Source: Arsenophonus sp031446105 (GTDB lineage Bacteria; Pseudomonadota; Gammaproteobacteria; Enterobacterales; Enterobacteriaceae). Taken from it: a DNA stretch of 64,000 nucleotides. The position numbers and the translations under genes are program-made. The notes below the pieces were generated by a model. It was not told where the DNA came from and did not search any database. It saw only the letters and a list, made by a program, of their open reading frames with translations. Each line of letters starts with the position of its first letter. The stretch's first letter is position 1. Below, piece by piece: positions 1-9,540 of the stretch. The stretch spans positions 1 through 64,000 of the forward strand of contig CP132907.1 in the NCBI GenBank assembly GCA_031446105.1. The letters are read 5' to 3'.

Positions 1-816
1 TAATAAAATATTGATATTTATCAATAAATAATATTTTATTAAAATTTTAAAAAATGAGTATTTTTATTATTTNAATATTANTTTTTNTTNNNTANNTNNT
101 NTNNAANNATNTTNNTTNNTANANAANATTANNTANNNNTATNAAATTATACTTNATTAAAAAATAATTTTAATTTTATATAGATTTTAATAATTAAAAA
201 AAATATATTTAATTTTTAATTTAATTATTTTTTGTAATACTCTTATTTAATGATAAGAAAAAAAATATAGATATTTTTTTGTATTATTTTTTTATAAAAA
301 ATACATTATTTATTTTAATTTTTAAAAATATAAGATTTTATTATAAATAAATAACAATCATTTCTTTTAAAATTATTATCTTTATTTAAAAAATTCAATA
401 CATTTATTTAACTAAATATTTATAAAACTTAATGAGTTAATTAAAGATAATATTTTTAATTTTTTAAAAAAATATGCAATAAAAAATTATATTTTATTAA
501 ATTATAATAATAAAAGTACAGTACATCAAGATATATTAAAATTATATATTTGAATATTAAATTTTAAATTTTTAGTCTATTATTCTTTTAAACTATAAGA
601 TTTAACATTTAAAATTTATTATCTTTATTTTTTTTATTTTTAATGTTTTGTATCAAAAATATTAATATATGCAAATAATTTTTTTTGCATGATAATTGAT
701 TTATATAATTGTTTTGAGAGTATCATTTATTTTGTATTTTTTTATAAAATTAGATTATAAAGCAAAAAAATTAAGAAATAATGTAATAAAATATATAGAT
801 AAGGAAAAAATAGCCT
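1..816. other. Non-coding AT-rich region upstream of aceE, with ambiguous bases
   Basis: No open reading frame or RNA gene is recognisable. Scattered N characters occur between 73 and 155, all within A/T-only sequence, which points to unresolved or low-quality assembly rather than biology. In E. coli the regulator pdhR lies directly upstream of aceE; I could not find a convincing trace of it here. The last part must hold the aceE promoter and leader. A short ribosome binding site (AAGGA) stands just before the aceE start. Confidence 0.6.
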
Positions 817-3486
817 ATGTCAGAATTTTATACATATGATGTGGATCCGATTGAAACTCGTGATTGGTTACAGGCAATTCAATCAGTTATCCATGAAGAA
901 GGTATTTATCGTGCTGAATATTTAATTAATATGGTATTGCAAGAAGCGCGAAACAATGGGGTTAAAATAGAAAATCACAGTAGAAGGATAAGTACTGATT
1001 ACATTAATACTATTTCTGTAGAAAATGAGCCGATTTACCCAGGTAATCTAGATTTAGAACGTCGCATTTGTTCTGTCGTTCGCTGGAATGCTGCCATGAT
1101 AGTTTTAAGAGCTTCTCAAAAACAAATAGATTTGGGAGGTCATATAGCATCTTTTCAGTCTTCTGCTACATTATATGAAGTATGTTTTAATCATTTTTTT
1201 CATGCAAAAAATGATAAAAATGACGGAGATTTAGTATATTTTCAAGGACATATTTCTCCAGGTATTTATGCACGTGCATTTTTAGAAGGGCGTCTTACTG
1301 AAGAACAATTAAACAATTTTCGACAAGAGATTGATGGAAAAGGTCTCTCTTCATATCCTCACCCTAAATTAATGCCTGAATTTTGGCAATTTCCAACAGT
1401 TTCTATGGGATTAGGTTCTATTAGTGCTATTTATCAAGCAAAATTTTTAAAATATCTATATTATAGAGGTTTAAAAGATACACGAAATCAAACGGTTTAT
1501 GTTTTTCTTGGTGATGGTGAAATGGATGAACCAGAATCTAAAGGTGCTATTACAATTGCTGCTCGTGAAAAGTTAGATAATCTTATTTTTGTAATTAATT
1601 GCAATTTACAGAGACTAGATGGACCTGTAGATGGTAATGGTAAAATTATTAATGAATTAGAAAGTATATTTAATGGTGCTAAATGGAAAGTCATTAAGGT
1701 TCTTTGGGGAGGAAAATGGGATGCATTATTTCGAAAAGATACTTCTGGTAAATTAATTCAATTAATGAATGAAACATTAGATGGTGATTATCAAACTTTT
1801 AATTCAAAAGATGGTGCTTATATTCGGGCAAATTTTTTTGATCGTTATCCAGAAACTAGTGCTTTAGTAAAGGATATGACTGATGATGAGATTTGGTCTT
1901 TAAATCGGGGTGGACATGATTTTAAAAAAATCTATTCTGCTTTTAAAGAAGCACAAAAAATTAAAGATAAACCAACAGTAATTTTAGCTCAAACAATTAA
2001 AGGTTATGGTTTAGGTAATTCTGTAGAAGGTAAAAATATTGCCCATCAAGTAAAAAAAATTGATTTAGAAGGAGTTCGTTATTTTCGTAATCGTTTTAAT
2101 ATAAAAGTATCTGATGATCAATTATCATCATTACCTTTTATTAGTTTTAAAGAGGATTCAGATGAGTATCAGTATTTACATGAACGTCGTAAAAGATTAG
2201 GAGGATATTTACCTAAAAGAAAGCCTGTTTTTGATGAAAAGTTAAATCTTTCTACATTAGAAGATTTTAGCCCATTGCTAAAAACACAGAATAAAAAAAT
2301 TTCAACTACAATTGCATTTGTACGTGTTTTAAATATTATGTTAAAAAATTATTTACTTAAAGACCGTTTAGTTCCAATTGTTGCTGATGAAGCTCGTACT
2401 TTTGGAATGGAAGGATTGTTTCGAAAAATTGGAATTTATAACCCTAATGGACAAAAATATATTCCTCAAGATTATGGACAAATTGCTTACTATAAAGAAG
2501 ATCAAAAAGGTCAAATTCTTCAAGAAGGTATTAATGAATTAGGTGCTGGTGCTTCTTGGTTAGCTGCAGCTACATCATATAGTACTAATAATTTACCTAT
2601 GATTCCATTTTATATTTATTATTCTATGTTTGGTTTTCAGCGAATTGGTGATTTATTATGGGCCGCAGGGGATCAGCAAGCGCGTGGATTTTTAATAGGT
2701 GGAACATCTGGACGCACTACATTAAATGGTGAAGGTCTTCAGCATGAAGATGGACATAGTCATCTTTATGCACTAACAATTCCTAATTGCATTTCTTATG
2801 ATCCAGCATATGCTTATGAGGTTGCTGTTATTATTCATGATGGTTTGGTTCGAATGTATGGTGAAAAACAAGAAAATATTTATTATTATATTACTACATT
2901 AAATGAATCATATCATATGCCAGAAATGCCTTTTGGTGTAGAAAATGGTATTTGTAAAGGTATGTATAAACTTGAATCCTTTAAAGGTAAAGTAAGTAAA
3001 GTTCAATTATTAGGCTCTGGTGCTATGATGCGTCATGTTCGTGAGGCAGCAAAAATTTTGTTGATGGAGTATAGTATTGGTTCTGATGTTTATAGTGTAA
3101 CATCATTTACTGAATTAGCTCGTGATGGTCAAGATTGTAAACGTTGGAATATGTTAAATCCAAATAATGCACCTCGTATACCTTATGTTAGTCAAATTAT
3201 GAATGATTCTCCTGTAGTAGCGTCTACAGATTATATTAAGTTGTTTGCAGAGCAAATTTCTTCTTATATTCCTACAAATGATTATCATGTTTTAGGTACG
3301 GATGGATTTGGTCGTTCTGATAGTCGTGAAAATCTTCGTAAGCACTTTGAAGTCAATACTTCATATATAGTGGTTGCAGCATTACATGAATTGGCTAAAC
3401 GTGGTGAAATTGATTTAAAATGTGTAAAATCGGCTATAAAAAAATATGGTATTTATGCAAAAAAAATTAATCCACGTTTGGCATAA
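817..3486 (+). CDS. aceE: Pyruvate dehydrogenase E1 component
   Basis: Thiamine-diphosphate-dependent E1 subunit of the cytoplasmic pyruvate dehydrogenase complex. It decarboxylates pyruvate and passes the acetyl group to the lipoyl arm of E2. The protein is 889 residues, against 887 in E. coli, and is collinear throughout. It begins MSEFYTYDVDPIETRDWLQA and ends in the family-typical NPRLA. The thiamine-binding GDGEMDEPESKGA motif is near residue 230, and the segments GINELGAG and EDGHSH are intact. It is the first gene of an aceE-aceF pair separated by 12 bases, with lpdA following. The ATG start fits the homologues and is preceded by AAGGA. The regulator pdhR is absent upstream, so control may be constitutive (inference). 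Confidence 0.99.
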   Translation: MSEFYTYDVDPIETRDWLQAIQSVIHEEGIYRAEYLINMVLQEARNNGVKIENHSRRISTDYINTISVENEPIYPGNLDLERRICSVVRWNAAMIVLRASQKQIDLGGHIASFQSSATLYEVCFNHFFHAKNDKNDGDLVYFQGHISPGIYARAFLEGRLTEEQLNNFRQEIDGKGLSSYPHPKLMPEFWQFPTVSMGLGSISAIYQAKFLKYLYYRGLKDTRNQTVYVFLGDGEMDEPESKGAITIAAREKLDNLIFVINCNLQRLDGPVDGNGKIINELESIFNGAKWKVIKVLWGGKWDALFRKDTSGKLIQLMNETLDGDYQTFNSKDGAYIRANFFDRYPETSALVKDMTDDEIWSLNRGGHDFKKIYSAFKEAQKIKDKPTVILAQTIKGYGLGNSVEGKNIAHQVKKIDLEGVRYFRNRFNIKVSDDQLSSLPFISFKEDSDEYQYLHERRKRLGGYLPKRKPVFDEKLNLSTLEDFSPLLKTQNKKISTTIAFVRVLNIMLKNYLLKDRLVPIVADEARTFGMEGLFRKIGIYNPNGQKYIPQDYGQIAYYKEDQKGQILQEGINELGAGASWLAAATSYSTNNLPMIPFYIYYSMFGFQRIGDLLWAAGDQQARGFLIGGTSGRTTLNGEGLQHEDGHSHLYALTIPNCISYDPAYAYEVAVIIHDGLVRMYGEKQENIYYYITTLNESYHMPEMPFGVENGICKGMYKLESFKGKVSKVQLLGSGAMMRHVREAAKILLMEYSIGSDVYSVTSFTELARDGQDCKRWNMLNPNNAPRIPYVSQIMNDSPVVASTDYIKLFAEQISSYIPTNDYHVLGTDGFGRSDSRENLRKHFEVNTSYIVVAALHELAKRGEIDLKCVKSAIKKYGIYAKKINPRLA

Positions 3487-3498
3487 GAGGAAAAATTA

Positions 3499-5091
3499 AT
3501 GTTTGTTGAAATTAACGTTCCTGATATTGGTGAAAATGAAGTTGAAGTTACTGAAATTTTGGTAAAGGTTGGAGAATTAATTAATATTGATCAATCTTTA
3601 ATCACTGTAGAAGATGAAAAAGCATTAATTGAAATTCCATCACCACAAAGTGGAATAGTTAAAGAAATTAAAATTTCTATAGGTGACAAAATTTCGACCG
3701 GTAAATTAATAATGATTTTTGATATATCTGAAAATTCTAAAAAGATTAATTCTAAAGAAAAATTAGATTTTAAATTTTTAGATAATAAAAATAACAATTT
3801 ACTGAATAATAAATTAAAAAACGTTTTTATGCCAGATATTGGTGATAAAACTTTTGAAGTTAAGCATGTAATGGTGAATAAAGGTGATACTATTGTCATG
3901 CAACAATTAATTATGATTGTAAAAAATAAAAATGAATTAATAGAAGTATTTGCACCTTTTCCTGGAGAAGTTTATGAGATCAAAATTGCCAAAGGTTCTG
4001 CAGTTTTAACTGGTTCATTGATTATGGTTTTTAAAGTAACAGGTGATTCTTTTGATAAAAAAAATAAAAAAAATAATTTAAGAAAAATAGAATCTCAATT
4101 TTTTATATTAGATTCGATATCATCAAATAAAAAAACAGATTTTACTTCTCAAGATGAAAAGGCATTTGTTGAAAATAAAAATTATGTGCATGCATCACCA
4201 CTTATTCGTCGTTTTGCAGGTAAATTTGGTGTAAAACTGAATAATGTAAAAGGAACAGGGCGTAAAAATCGTATTTTATATGAAGATATCCAGAGTTACG
4301 TAAAAGAAATAATGGAAGGTTTAGAAGTTAAAAAAAATAATGAGAAAAAAAATTTAAATATACAACCTTGGCCAAAAATAGATTTTAGTAAGTTTGGTGC
4401 AATAGAAGAAGTAGAATTTAATCGAGTTCAAAAGATATCTAGCGCCAATTTAAGTCGCAATTGGGTAATGATTCCTCATGTAACAATTATGGAGGATGCT
4501 GATATTACTGATATGGAAGAATTTCGTAAAAAACAAAATAAAGCATTAGAAAAATTATCAATAAAAATTACTCCATTAGTTTTTGTTATGAAAGCAGTGG
4601 CGCGTACATTAGAAGAAATGCCGAGATTTAATAGTTCTATTTCTGAAGATGGTCAAAGATTAATTTTAAAAAAATACATTCATATAGGTATTGCTATTGA
4701 TACATTAAATGGTTTAGTAGTTCCTGTTATTCGTAATGTTAATAAAAAAGGTATTATAGAAATTTCAAAAGAATTAATAAAAATATCTGATAAAGCACGT
4801 AAAAATTATTTAAATCCTTATGATATGCAAGGTGGTAGTTTTACAATTTCTAGTTTGGGTTCCCTTGGTACAAAAAATTTTACACCAATTATTAATGCAC
4901 CTGAAGTTGCCATTATTGGTTTATCTCGTGCATTTATGAAGCCAATTTGGAATGGTAGCAATTTTATTGCTCGTTTAATTTTACCTATGTCACTTTCTTT
5001 TGATCATCGTGTTTTAGATGGTGCAGATGGAGTACGTTTTGTAAATCGTATTTCACAATTAATAAGTGATATTCGTCTTTTAATAATGTAA
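3499..5091 (+). CDS. aceF: Pyruvate dehydrogenase E2 (dihydrolipoyl acetyltransferase), one intact and one degenerate lipoyl domain
   Basis: E2 core of pyruvate dehydrogenase; it transfers acetyl groups from lipoamide to CoA. The protein is 530 residues, against about 630 with three lipoyl domains in E. coli. Only two lipoyl domains are present. Domain 1 (about 1-76) keeps the lipoylation lysine K41 in VEDEKALIEIP. In domain 2 (about 107-181) the equivalent position is Asn145 (VKNKNELIEV, codon AAT at 3931-3933), so it should not be lipoylated. A Lys/Asn-rich linker is followed by the E1/E3-binding domain (about 231-270) and the catalytic domain with DHRVLDG near 502-508. Start 12 bases after aceE, with an AGAGGA ribosome binding site. 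LipA and LipB, which supply the lipoyl group, are encoded at 44.8-46.5 kb. Confidence 0.98.
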   Translation: MFVEINVPDIGENEVEVTEILVKVGELINIDQSLITVEDEKALIEIPSPQSGIVKEIKISIGDKISTGKLIMIFDISENSKKINSKEKLDFKFLDNKNNNLLNNKLKNVFMPDIGDKTFEVKHVMVNKGDTIVMQQLIMIVKNKNELIEVFAPFPGEVYEIKIAKGSAVLTGSLIMVFKVTGDSFDKKNKKNNLRKIESQFFILDSISSNKKTDFTSQDEKAFVENKNYVHASPLIRRFAGKFGVKLNNVKGTGRKNRILYEDIQSYVKEIMEGLEVKKNNEKKNLNIQPWPKIDFSKFGAIEEVEFNRVQKISSANLSRNWVMIPHVTIMEDADITDMEEFRKKQNKALEKLSIKITPLVFVMKAVARTLEEMPRFNSSISEDGQRLILKKYIHIGIAIDTLNGLVVPVIRNVNKKGIIEISKELIKISDKARKNYLNPYDMQGGSFTISSLGSLGTKNFTPIINAPEVAIIGLSRAFMKPIWNGSNFIARLILPMSLSFDHRVLDGADGVRFVNRISQLISDIRLLIM

Positions 5092-5257
5092 TTTTTATAC
5101 TGATAAAATTTTGTTTATTATTTAATATTTTTATATTTTTTAATAAAAAATATTTCTTAAATAATTATTTAGTAGATGAAAATAATTATTAAAAATTATA
5201 TTATAATCATATTTTAGTTTATATTTTGCGCAAAAGATAAGTAAGAGGTTTTATATA

Positions 5258-6685
5258 ATGAGCATTCCGGTAAAAACACAAGTAGTAGTTTTAGGTGCAG
5301 GTCCTGCAGGATATTCAGCAGCTTTTCGTTGTGCAGATTTGGGTTTAAAAACAACTTTAGTAGAACGTTATTCAAATTTAGGAGGTGTTTGTCTTAATGT
5401 TGGATGCATTCCTTCTAAAGCATTATTACATGTTGCAAAAATTATTCAAGAAGTCAATTTTTTATCTAAACAAGAAATTACATGTTCTAATTTAAATATA
5501 GATATTAATAAATTAAAAAAATGGAAAGAAAACGTTATAGGTGAATTAACTGTTGGTTTAAAGGAAATGGCAAAAAGACGTGAAATTAAGGTTTTACATG
5601 GAATAGGGACATTTTCTAGCAGTCATACATTAGAAGTTAATAATAAAGAACAAATAACAGAAATAAGCTTTGATAATGCGATTATTTCAGCTGGCTCATC
5701 TACAATACAACTTCCATTTATTCCTAATGAAGATCCTCGTGTATGGGATTCTACTGATGCATTAAAATTAAAAGAAATACCAAAACGTATGTTGATAATA
5801 GGTGGTGGTATTATTGGATTGGAGATGGGTACATTGTATCATGCATTAGGATCAACTATTGATGTTGTAGAAATGTTTGATCAAGTTATTCCAAAAGCAG
5901 ATAAAGATATTATTAATTTTTTTACTAAACAAATACGTAATAAATTTAATTTGATATTAAATACTAAAGTAACGCAAGTAGAAGCTAAAAAAGATGCTAT
6001 ATATGTTACAATGCAAAATAAAGAGGAAGTACAAACCATACGTCAGTATGATGTAATTTTAGTAGCAATTGGTCGTTCACCAAATGGTAAATGGATTGGT
6101 GCCGATAAAGCTGGTGTTAGAGTTAATGAATTAGGTTTTATTCAAACAAATAAACAGATGTGTACTAATATATCACATATTTATGCAATTGGTGATATTG
6201 TTGGGCAGCCAATGTTAGCTCATAAAGGTATTTATGAAGGACATATTGCTGCAGAAGTCATTTCTGGTTTAAAACATTTTTTTGATCCACAAGTTATACC
6301 TTCAATTGCTTATACTGATCCTGAGGTTGCTTGGACAGGGTTAACAGAAAAAGAAGCTAAAAAAAAATTAATTAAATATGAAGTATCAATTTTTCCATGG
6401 ATTGCATCTGGTCGTGCTATTGCTTCTAATTGTGCACAAGGTATAACAAAGCTTATTTTTGATAAAAAAACACATCGTATTATTGGTGGTTCTGTTGTTG
6501 GTGCTAATGCGGGTGAATTGCTTGGGGAGATTAGTTTAGCAATTGAAATGGGATCAGATGCAGAAGATATAGCATTAACTGTTCATGCTCATCCAACGTT
6601 ATATGAATCCATTGGCAATGCAGCAAAAATATTTTCAGGTTCTATTACGGATTTAATTAACTTAAAAGTAAATAAAAATAATTAA
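5258..6685 (+). CDS. lpdA: Dihydrolipoyl dehydrogenase (E3)
   Basis: FAD enzyme that reoxidises dihydrolipoamide using NAD+ in the pyruvate and 2-oxoglutarate dehydrogenase complexes. It has 475 residues, almost the E. coli length. The FAD-binding VLGAGPAGYSAAFR lies at 11-24. The redox disulphide is C45/C50 in GGVCLNVGCIPSK, the NAD-binding IIGGGIIGLEMG is near 180, and the catalytic pair H445/E450 sits in VHAHPTLYES. It follows aceF after 166 bases and has its own ribosome binding site (AAGAGG). As in E. coli it could have a separate promoter in that gap, but I cannot identify one with confidence. Confidence 0.99.
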   Translation: MSIPVKTQVVVLGAGPAGYSAAFRCADLGLKTTLVERYSNLGGVCLNVGCIPSKALLHVAKIIQEVNFLSKQEITCSNLNIDINKLKKWKENVIGELTVGLKEMAKRREIKVLHGIGTFSSSHTLEVNNKEQITEISFDNAIISAGSSTIQLPFIPNEDPRVWDSTDALKLKEIPKRMLIIGGGIIGLEMGTLYHALGSTIDVVEMFDQVIPKADKDIINFFTKQIRNKFNLILNTKVTQVEAKKDAIYVTMQNKEEVQTIRQYDVILVAIGRSPNGKWIGADKAGVRVNELGFIQTNKQMCTNISHIYAIGDIVGQPMLAHKGIYEGHIAAEVISGLKHFFDPQVIPSIAYTDPEVAWTGLTEKEAKKKLIKYEVSIFPWIASGRAIASNCAQGITKLIFDKKTHRIIGGSVVGANAGELLGEISLAIEMGSDAEDIALTVHAHPTLYESIGNAAKIFSGSITDLINLKVNKNN

Positions 6686-6874
6686 TTATATTGCAAGTAT
6701 TATTTAGATTATTTTATATTTTTCTATAATATTTTTATATATGTATTATTTATAATAATTTTTAAAGTAAAGTTTAATAAAAAAAAATAATATAAAGTAT
6801 TTTTTTGATTGAAGATATTAAATATAAAATTATTATCAAATAATAAAAATTTTATAAAATGGATTTATAAAAGT

Positions 6875-7570
6875 ATGAACGCTAATATTTTAGCAGTAGA
6901 TTCATCTACTGAAGCTTGCTCTGTTGCACTTTTGTATGATAAAAAAAAATTTTCTAAATTCATAATTTCTCCAAAAGAACATACAAAAAAAATATTATTA
7001 ATGGTAAAACAATGTCTTTCAGAAGCTAATATAAATTTAAAAAAAATAGATGTTTTAGCTTTTGGACGTGGACCAGGTAGTTTCACTGGTGTTCGAATTG
7101 GAGTTTGTATTGCTCAAGGATTAGCGTTTGCTTGTAATCTTCCAATGATAGGTATTTCTTCTCTTTTAAGTATTGCTCAAGGAGCTTATGATCAATTAGG
7201 AAGAAAAAAAATACTAGTGGCCATAAATGCTGGTAAAGGAGAAATTTATTCTGCTTGTTATCAGCTTAAATTAAGTGGTTCATGGGAAGGTGAAAATACT
7301 GAAGCAATACTTAAACCTCAGAAATTGTTATCTAAAATTGATAGATTAAAAGGTCAGTGGACTATTGCTGGAAATAGTTGGTTGACTTATCCTATATTAA
7401 AAATGGCCAATGTGAATTTAGTAGAAAGCAGAATTTATTTACCTGATGCTCAGTATATTTTACCTTTAGCATTAAAACAATGGAAGAGGGGTGCAATAAT
7501 TTATCCAGAAGAAGCACAACCTATATATTTATATAGCAAATTTTATTGGAAAAAAAAATCTAATAATTAA
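6875..7570 (+). CDS. tsaB: tRNA threonylcarbamoyladenosine biosynthesis protein TsaB
   Basis: Partner of TsaD in t6A37 formation on ANN-decoding tRNAs. I place the start at the ATG at 6875 (MNANILAVDSSTEACSVAL), which gives 231 residues, exactly the E. coli length. The frame stays open upstream to a TTG at 6809, but those 22 residues have no counterpart in the family. The ASKHA-type N-terminus (DSSTEACSVAL) and the segment GRGPGSFTGVRIG are conserved. TsaB is a catalytically inactive paralogue that works with TsaD and TsaE. The usual tsaE neighbourhood, between orn and miaA, is a gene desert in this window. It converges with minE on the opposite strand. Confidence 0.96.
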   Translation: MNANILAVDSSTEACSVALLYDKKKFSKFIISPKEHTKKILLMVKQCLSEANINLKKIDVLAFGRGPGSFTGVRIGVCIAQGLAFACNLPMIGISSLLSIAQGAYDQLGRKKILVAINAGKGEIYSACYQLKLSGSWEGENTEAILKPQKLLSKIDRLKGQWTIAGNSWLTYPILKMANVNLVESRIYLPDAQYILPLALKQWKRGAIIYPEEAQPIYLYSKFYWKKKSNN

Positions 7571-7733
7571 TTTTAATAAAAATTTTTATTTTTTTTAACA
7601 AAAAAATATGCAATTAAAAATTAAATTCTCATATATATTTAATATAAAATTTTTAATTTTTATGTTTTTTTTATTATATAAAATATACTAATCTATTTTT
7701 TAATAGATTCTAAAAAATTAAACATTTGATTGT

Positions 7734-8015
7734 TTAGCGTATTTTTTTTATTGGTTTTTCATCTAAATCCGGTAAAGTAACATTTAATTCTAAAACAGAA
7801 ATATCATCATTTTTTTGTTCAAATTGGATAGAAAGCATTTCTGGACTAATTTTTATATATTTACAAATTACTTTTAATATATCACGTTTCATTTCATCTA
7901 AATAAGCCGGTCTGTAGTTATTACGTTTTCTTTCGGCAATAATAATTTGTAATCGCTCTTTGGCAATATTGGCTGTTGATTTTTTTTTCGAAAGAAAAAA
8001 ATCTAATAAAGCCAT
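7734..8015 (-). CDS. minE: Cell division topological specificity factor MinE
   Basis: Drives pole-to-pole oscillation of MinD by stimulating its ATPase, which keeps MinC away from midcell. It has 93 residues (88 in E. coli). The N-terminal membrane/MinD-interacting segment MALLDFFLSKKKSTANIAK is intact, followed by the conserved dimerisation domain with VICKYIKISPEM and ELNVTLP. The C-terminus carries a few extra basic residues (KPIKKIR). It is the last gene of minC-minD-minE, 3 bases after minD, with GGAGG overlapping the end of minD as ribosome binding site. Confidence 0.98.
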   Translation of the reverse strand: MALLDFFLSKKKSTANIAKERLQIIIAERKRNNYRPAYLDEMKRDILKVICKYIKISPEMLSIQFEQKNDDISVLELNVTLPDLDEKPIKKIR

Positions 8016-8018
8016 TTT

Positions 8019-8831
8019 TTATCCTCCAAACAAACGCTTAAGAAAGCTTTTTTTTTCTTCTTCAATAAAACGAATAGGACAGTTTTTACCTAAAATTCGA
8101 TCGACACAATCGCTATATGCTTTACCTGCATCAGATTTTATATCAAGAATAATTGGTTCTCCTTGATTAGATGCACGTAAAACAGCTTGATCTTCTGGAA
8201 TGACACCAATTAATGGAATACATAAAATTTCCAGTACATCTTTAGTGCTTAACATTTCACCATGAATCACACGAATAGGATTATATCTGGTAAGTAATAA
8301 GTGTTCTTTAATGGGTTCTAATCCCCTTTCTGCACGAAATGATTTTGCAGCTATAATTCCTAGAATACGATCTGAATCACGTACAGAAGAAACTTCTGGA
8401 TTAGTAGTAATAATAGCTTCATCTGCAAAATAAAGTGCTATTAAAGCACCACTTTCTATACCTGCTGGTGAATCACAAATAATGAATTTAAAATTTATTT
8501 TTTTTAATTCATTTAGTACTTTTTCGACTCCATTTTTTGTTAATGCATCTTTATCACGTGTTTGTGAAGCAGGAAGTATGTATAGATTTTTAGTTTTTTT
8601 ATCTTTAATTAATGCTTGATTTATTGTGGCTTCGTCTTGTATTACATTGATAAAATCATATACTACACGACGTTCGCATCCCATAATTAAATCAAGATTA
8701 CGTAAACCAATATCGAAGTCGATAACAACAGTTTTTTCTCCTCTTTGAGCTAAACCAGTCGCAATAGAAGCACTAGAAGTGGTTTTACCCACCCCACCTT
8801 TACCTGAGGTGATTACTATAATGCGCGCCAT
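8019..8831 (-). CDS. minD: Septum site-determining ATPase MinD
   Basis: Membrane-associated ParA/MinD-family ATPase that recruits MinC to the poles. It has 270 residues, as in E. coli. The deviant Walker A KGGVGKTT is at about 10-17, and the ATPase segments DFDIGLRNLD and CDSPAGIE are present. The C-terminal amphipathic membrane-targeting helix (KKSFLKRLFGG) is intact. It sits between minC (22-base gap) and minE (3-base gap), so it is surely cotranscribed. AAGGAAA precedes the ATG. Confidence 0.99.
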   Translation of the reverse strand: MARIIVITSGKGGVGKTTSSASIATGLAQRGEKTVVIDFDIGLRNLDLIMGCERRVVYDFINVIQDEATINQALIKDKKTKNLYILPASQTRDKDALTKNGVEKVLNELKKINFKFIICDSPAGIESGALIALYFADEAIITTNPEVSSVRDSDRILGIIAAKSFRAERGLEPIKEHLLLTRYNPIRVIHGEMLSTKDVLEILCIPLIGVIPEDQAVLRASNQGEPIILDIKSDAGKAYSDCVDRILGKNCPIRFIEEEKKSFLKRLFGG

Positions 8832-8853
8832 TAAATTTTCCTTTGCTTAAAAA

Positions 8854-9540
8854 TTAAATGATATTTTCAATTGTTAATGCATTATTTATTAAACACATTC
8901 GAGCTGCTTTTCCAATGAAATTCATAGGAATTTGTTCGCTAATCCAAAATTGACCAGCGATAGAAATTAGTTCTGCTTTTAAGTGTGTGCAATAAATTTG
9001 AGAATCATGATCTCCAGATGCACCAGCAAGTACTCTTCCGCGCATCATACCATAAATGTGTATATTTCCATCAGCGATTAATTCGGCACCAGCACTAACG
9101 TTGGCATTAACAATTAAATCACAATTAGTTACATAGATGCATTGTCCTGAACGCACATGGTTTGTAATAATACGAGTTTTTCCATGTTTATAATTAACAA
9201 TATTAGCTTTTTTTTTATTGTGATGTTTTTTCTTTTTACCTTCAGTAAGTACAGGTAGACCGGCATTAGAAATAGCTTGCCGTAATTTAATATTGGTGCA
9301 TCCAGTAATGCCAACTATTTTTAAACCTGTTTCATGAATTATTTTATAATATAATAAAATTGTGCTTGTTTTTAGTAAACTGGTAATATTAAAAACAACA
9401 GGAGCATTTTTAAAAAACTCTGGTGCTTGATTAATTTTTTCTTGGATTGCTTTTTTAATAGTTATAGGGTTTTCTTCATAAATATAGATTTCACTAAGTG
9501 TGAAACTGCTGCCTTTGAGTTCTATTGGTGACCGTGCCAT
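8854..9540 (-). CDS. minC: Septum site-determining inhibitor MinC
   Basis: FtsZ-assembly inhibitor, 228 residues (231 in E. coli). The N-terminal FtsZ-inhibiting domain covers roughly 1-105. A Lys/His-rich linker (KKKKHHNKKK) follows, and then the C-terminal beta-helix domain with VRSGQCIYV, GAELIADGNIHIYG and GRVLAGASGD, which binds MinD and the septum. It is the first gene of the min operon, with about 2.8 kb of desert upstream. Keeping a full min system suggests the cell still divides with an FtsZ ring and a peptidoglycan wall (inference). Confidence 0.98.
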   Translation of the reverse strand: MARSPIELKGSSFTLSEIYIYEENPITIKKAIQEKINQAPEFFKNAPVVFNITSLLKTSTILLYYKIIHETGLKIVGITGCTNIKLRQAISNAGLPVLTEGKKKKHHNKKKANIVNYKHGKTRIITNHVRSGQCIYVTNCDLIVNANVSAGAELIADGNIHIYGMMRGRVLAGASGDHDSQIYCTHLKAELISIAGQFWISEQIPMNFIGKAARMCLINNALTIENII

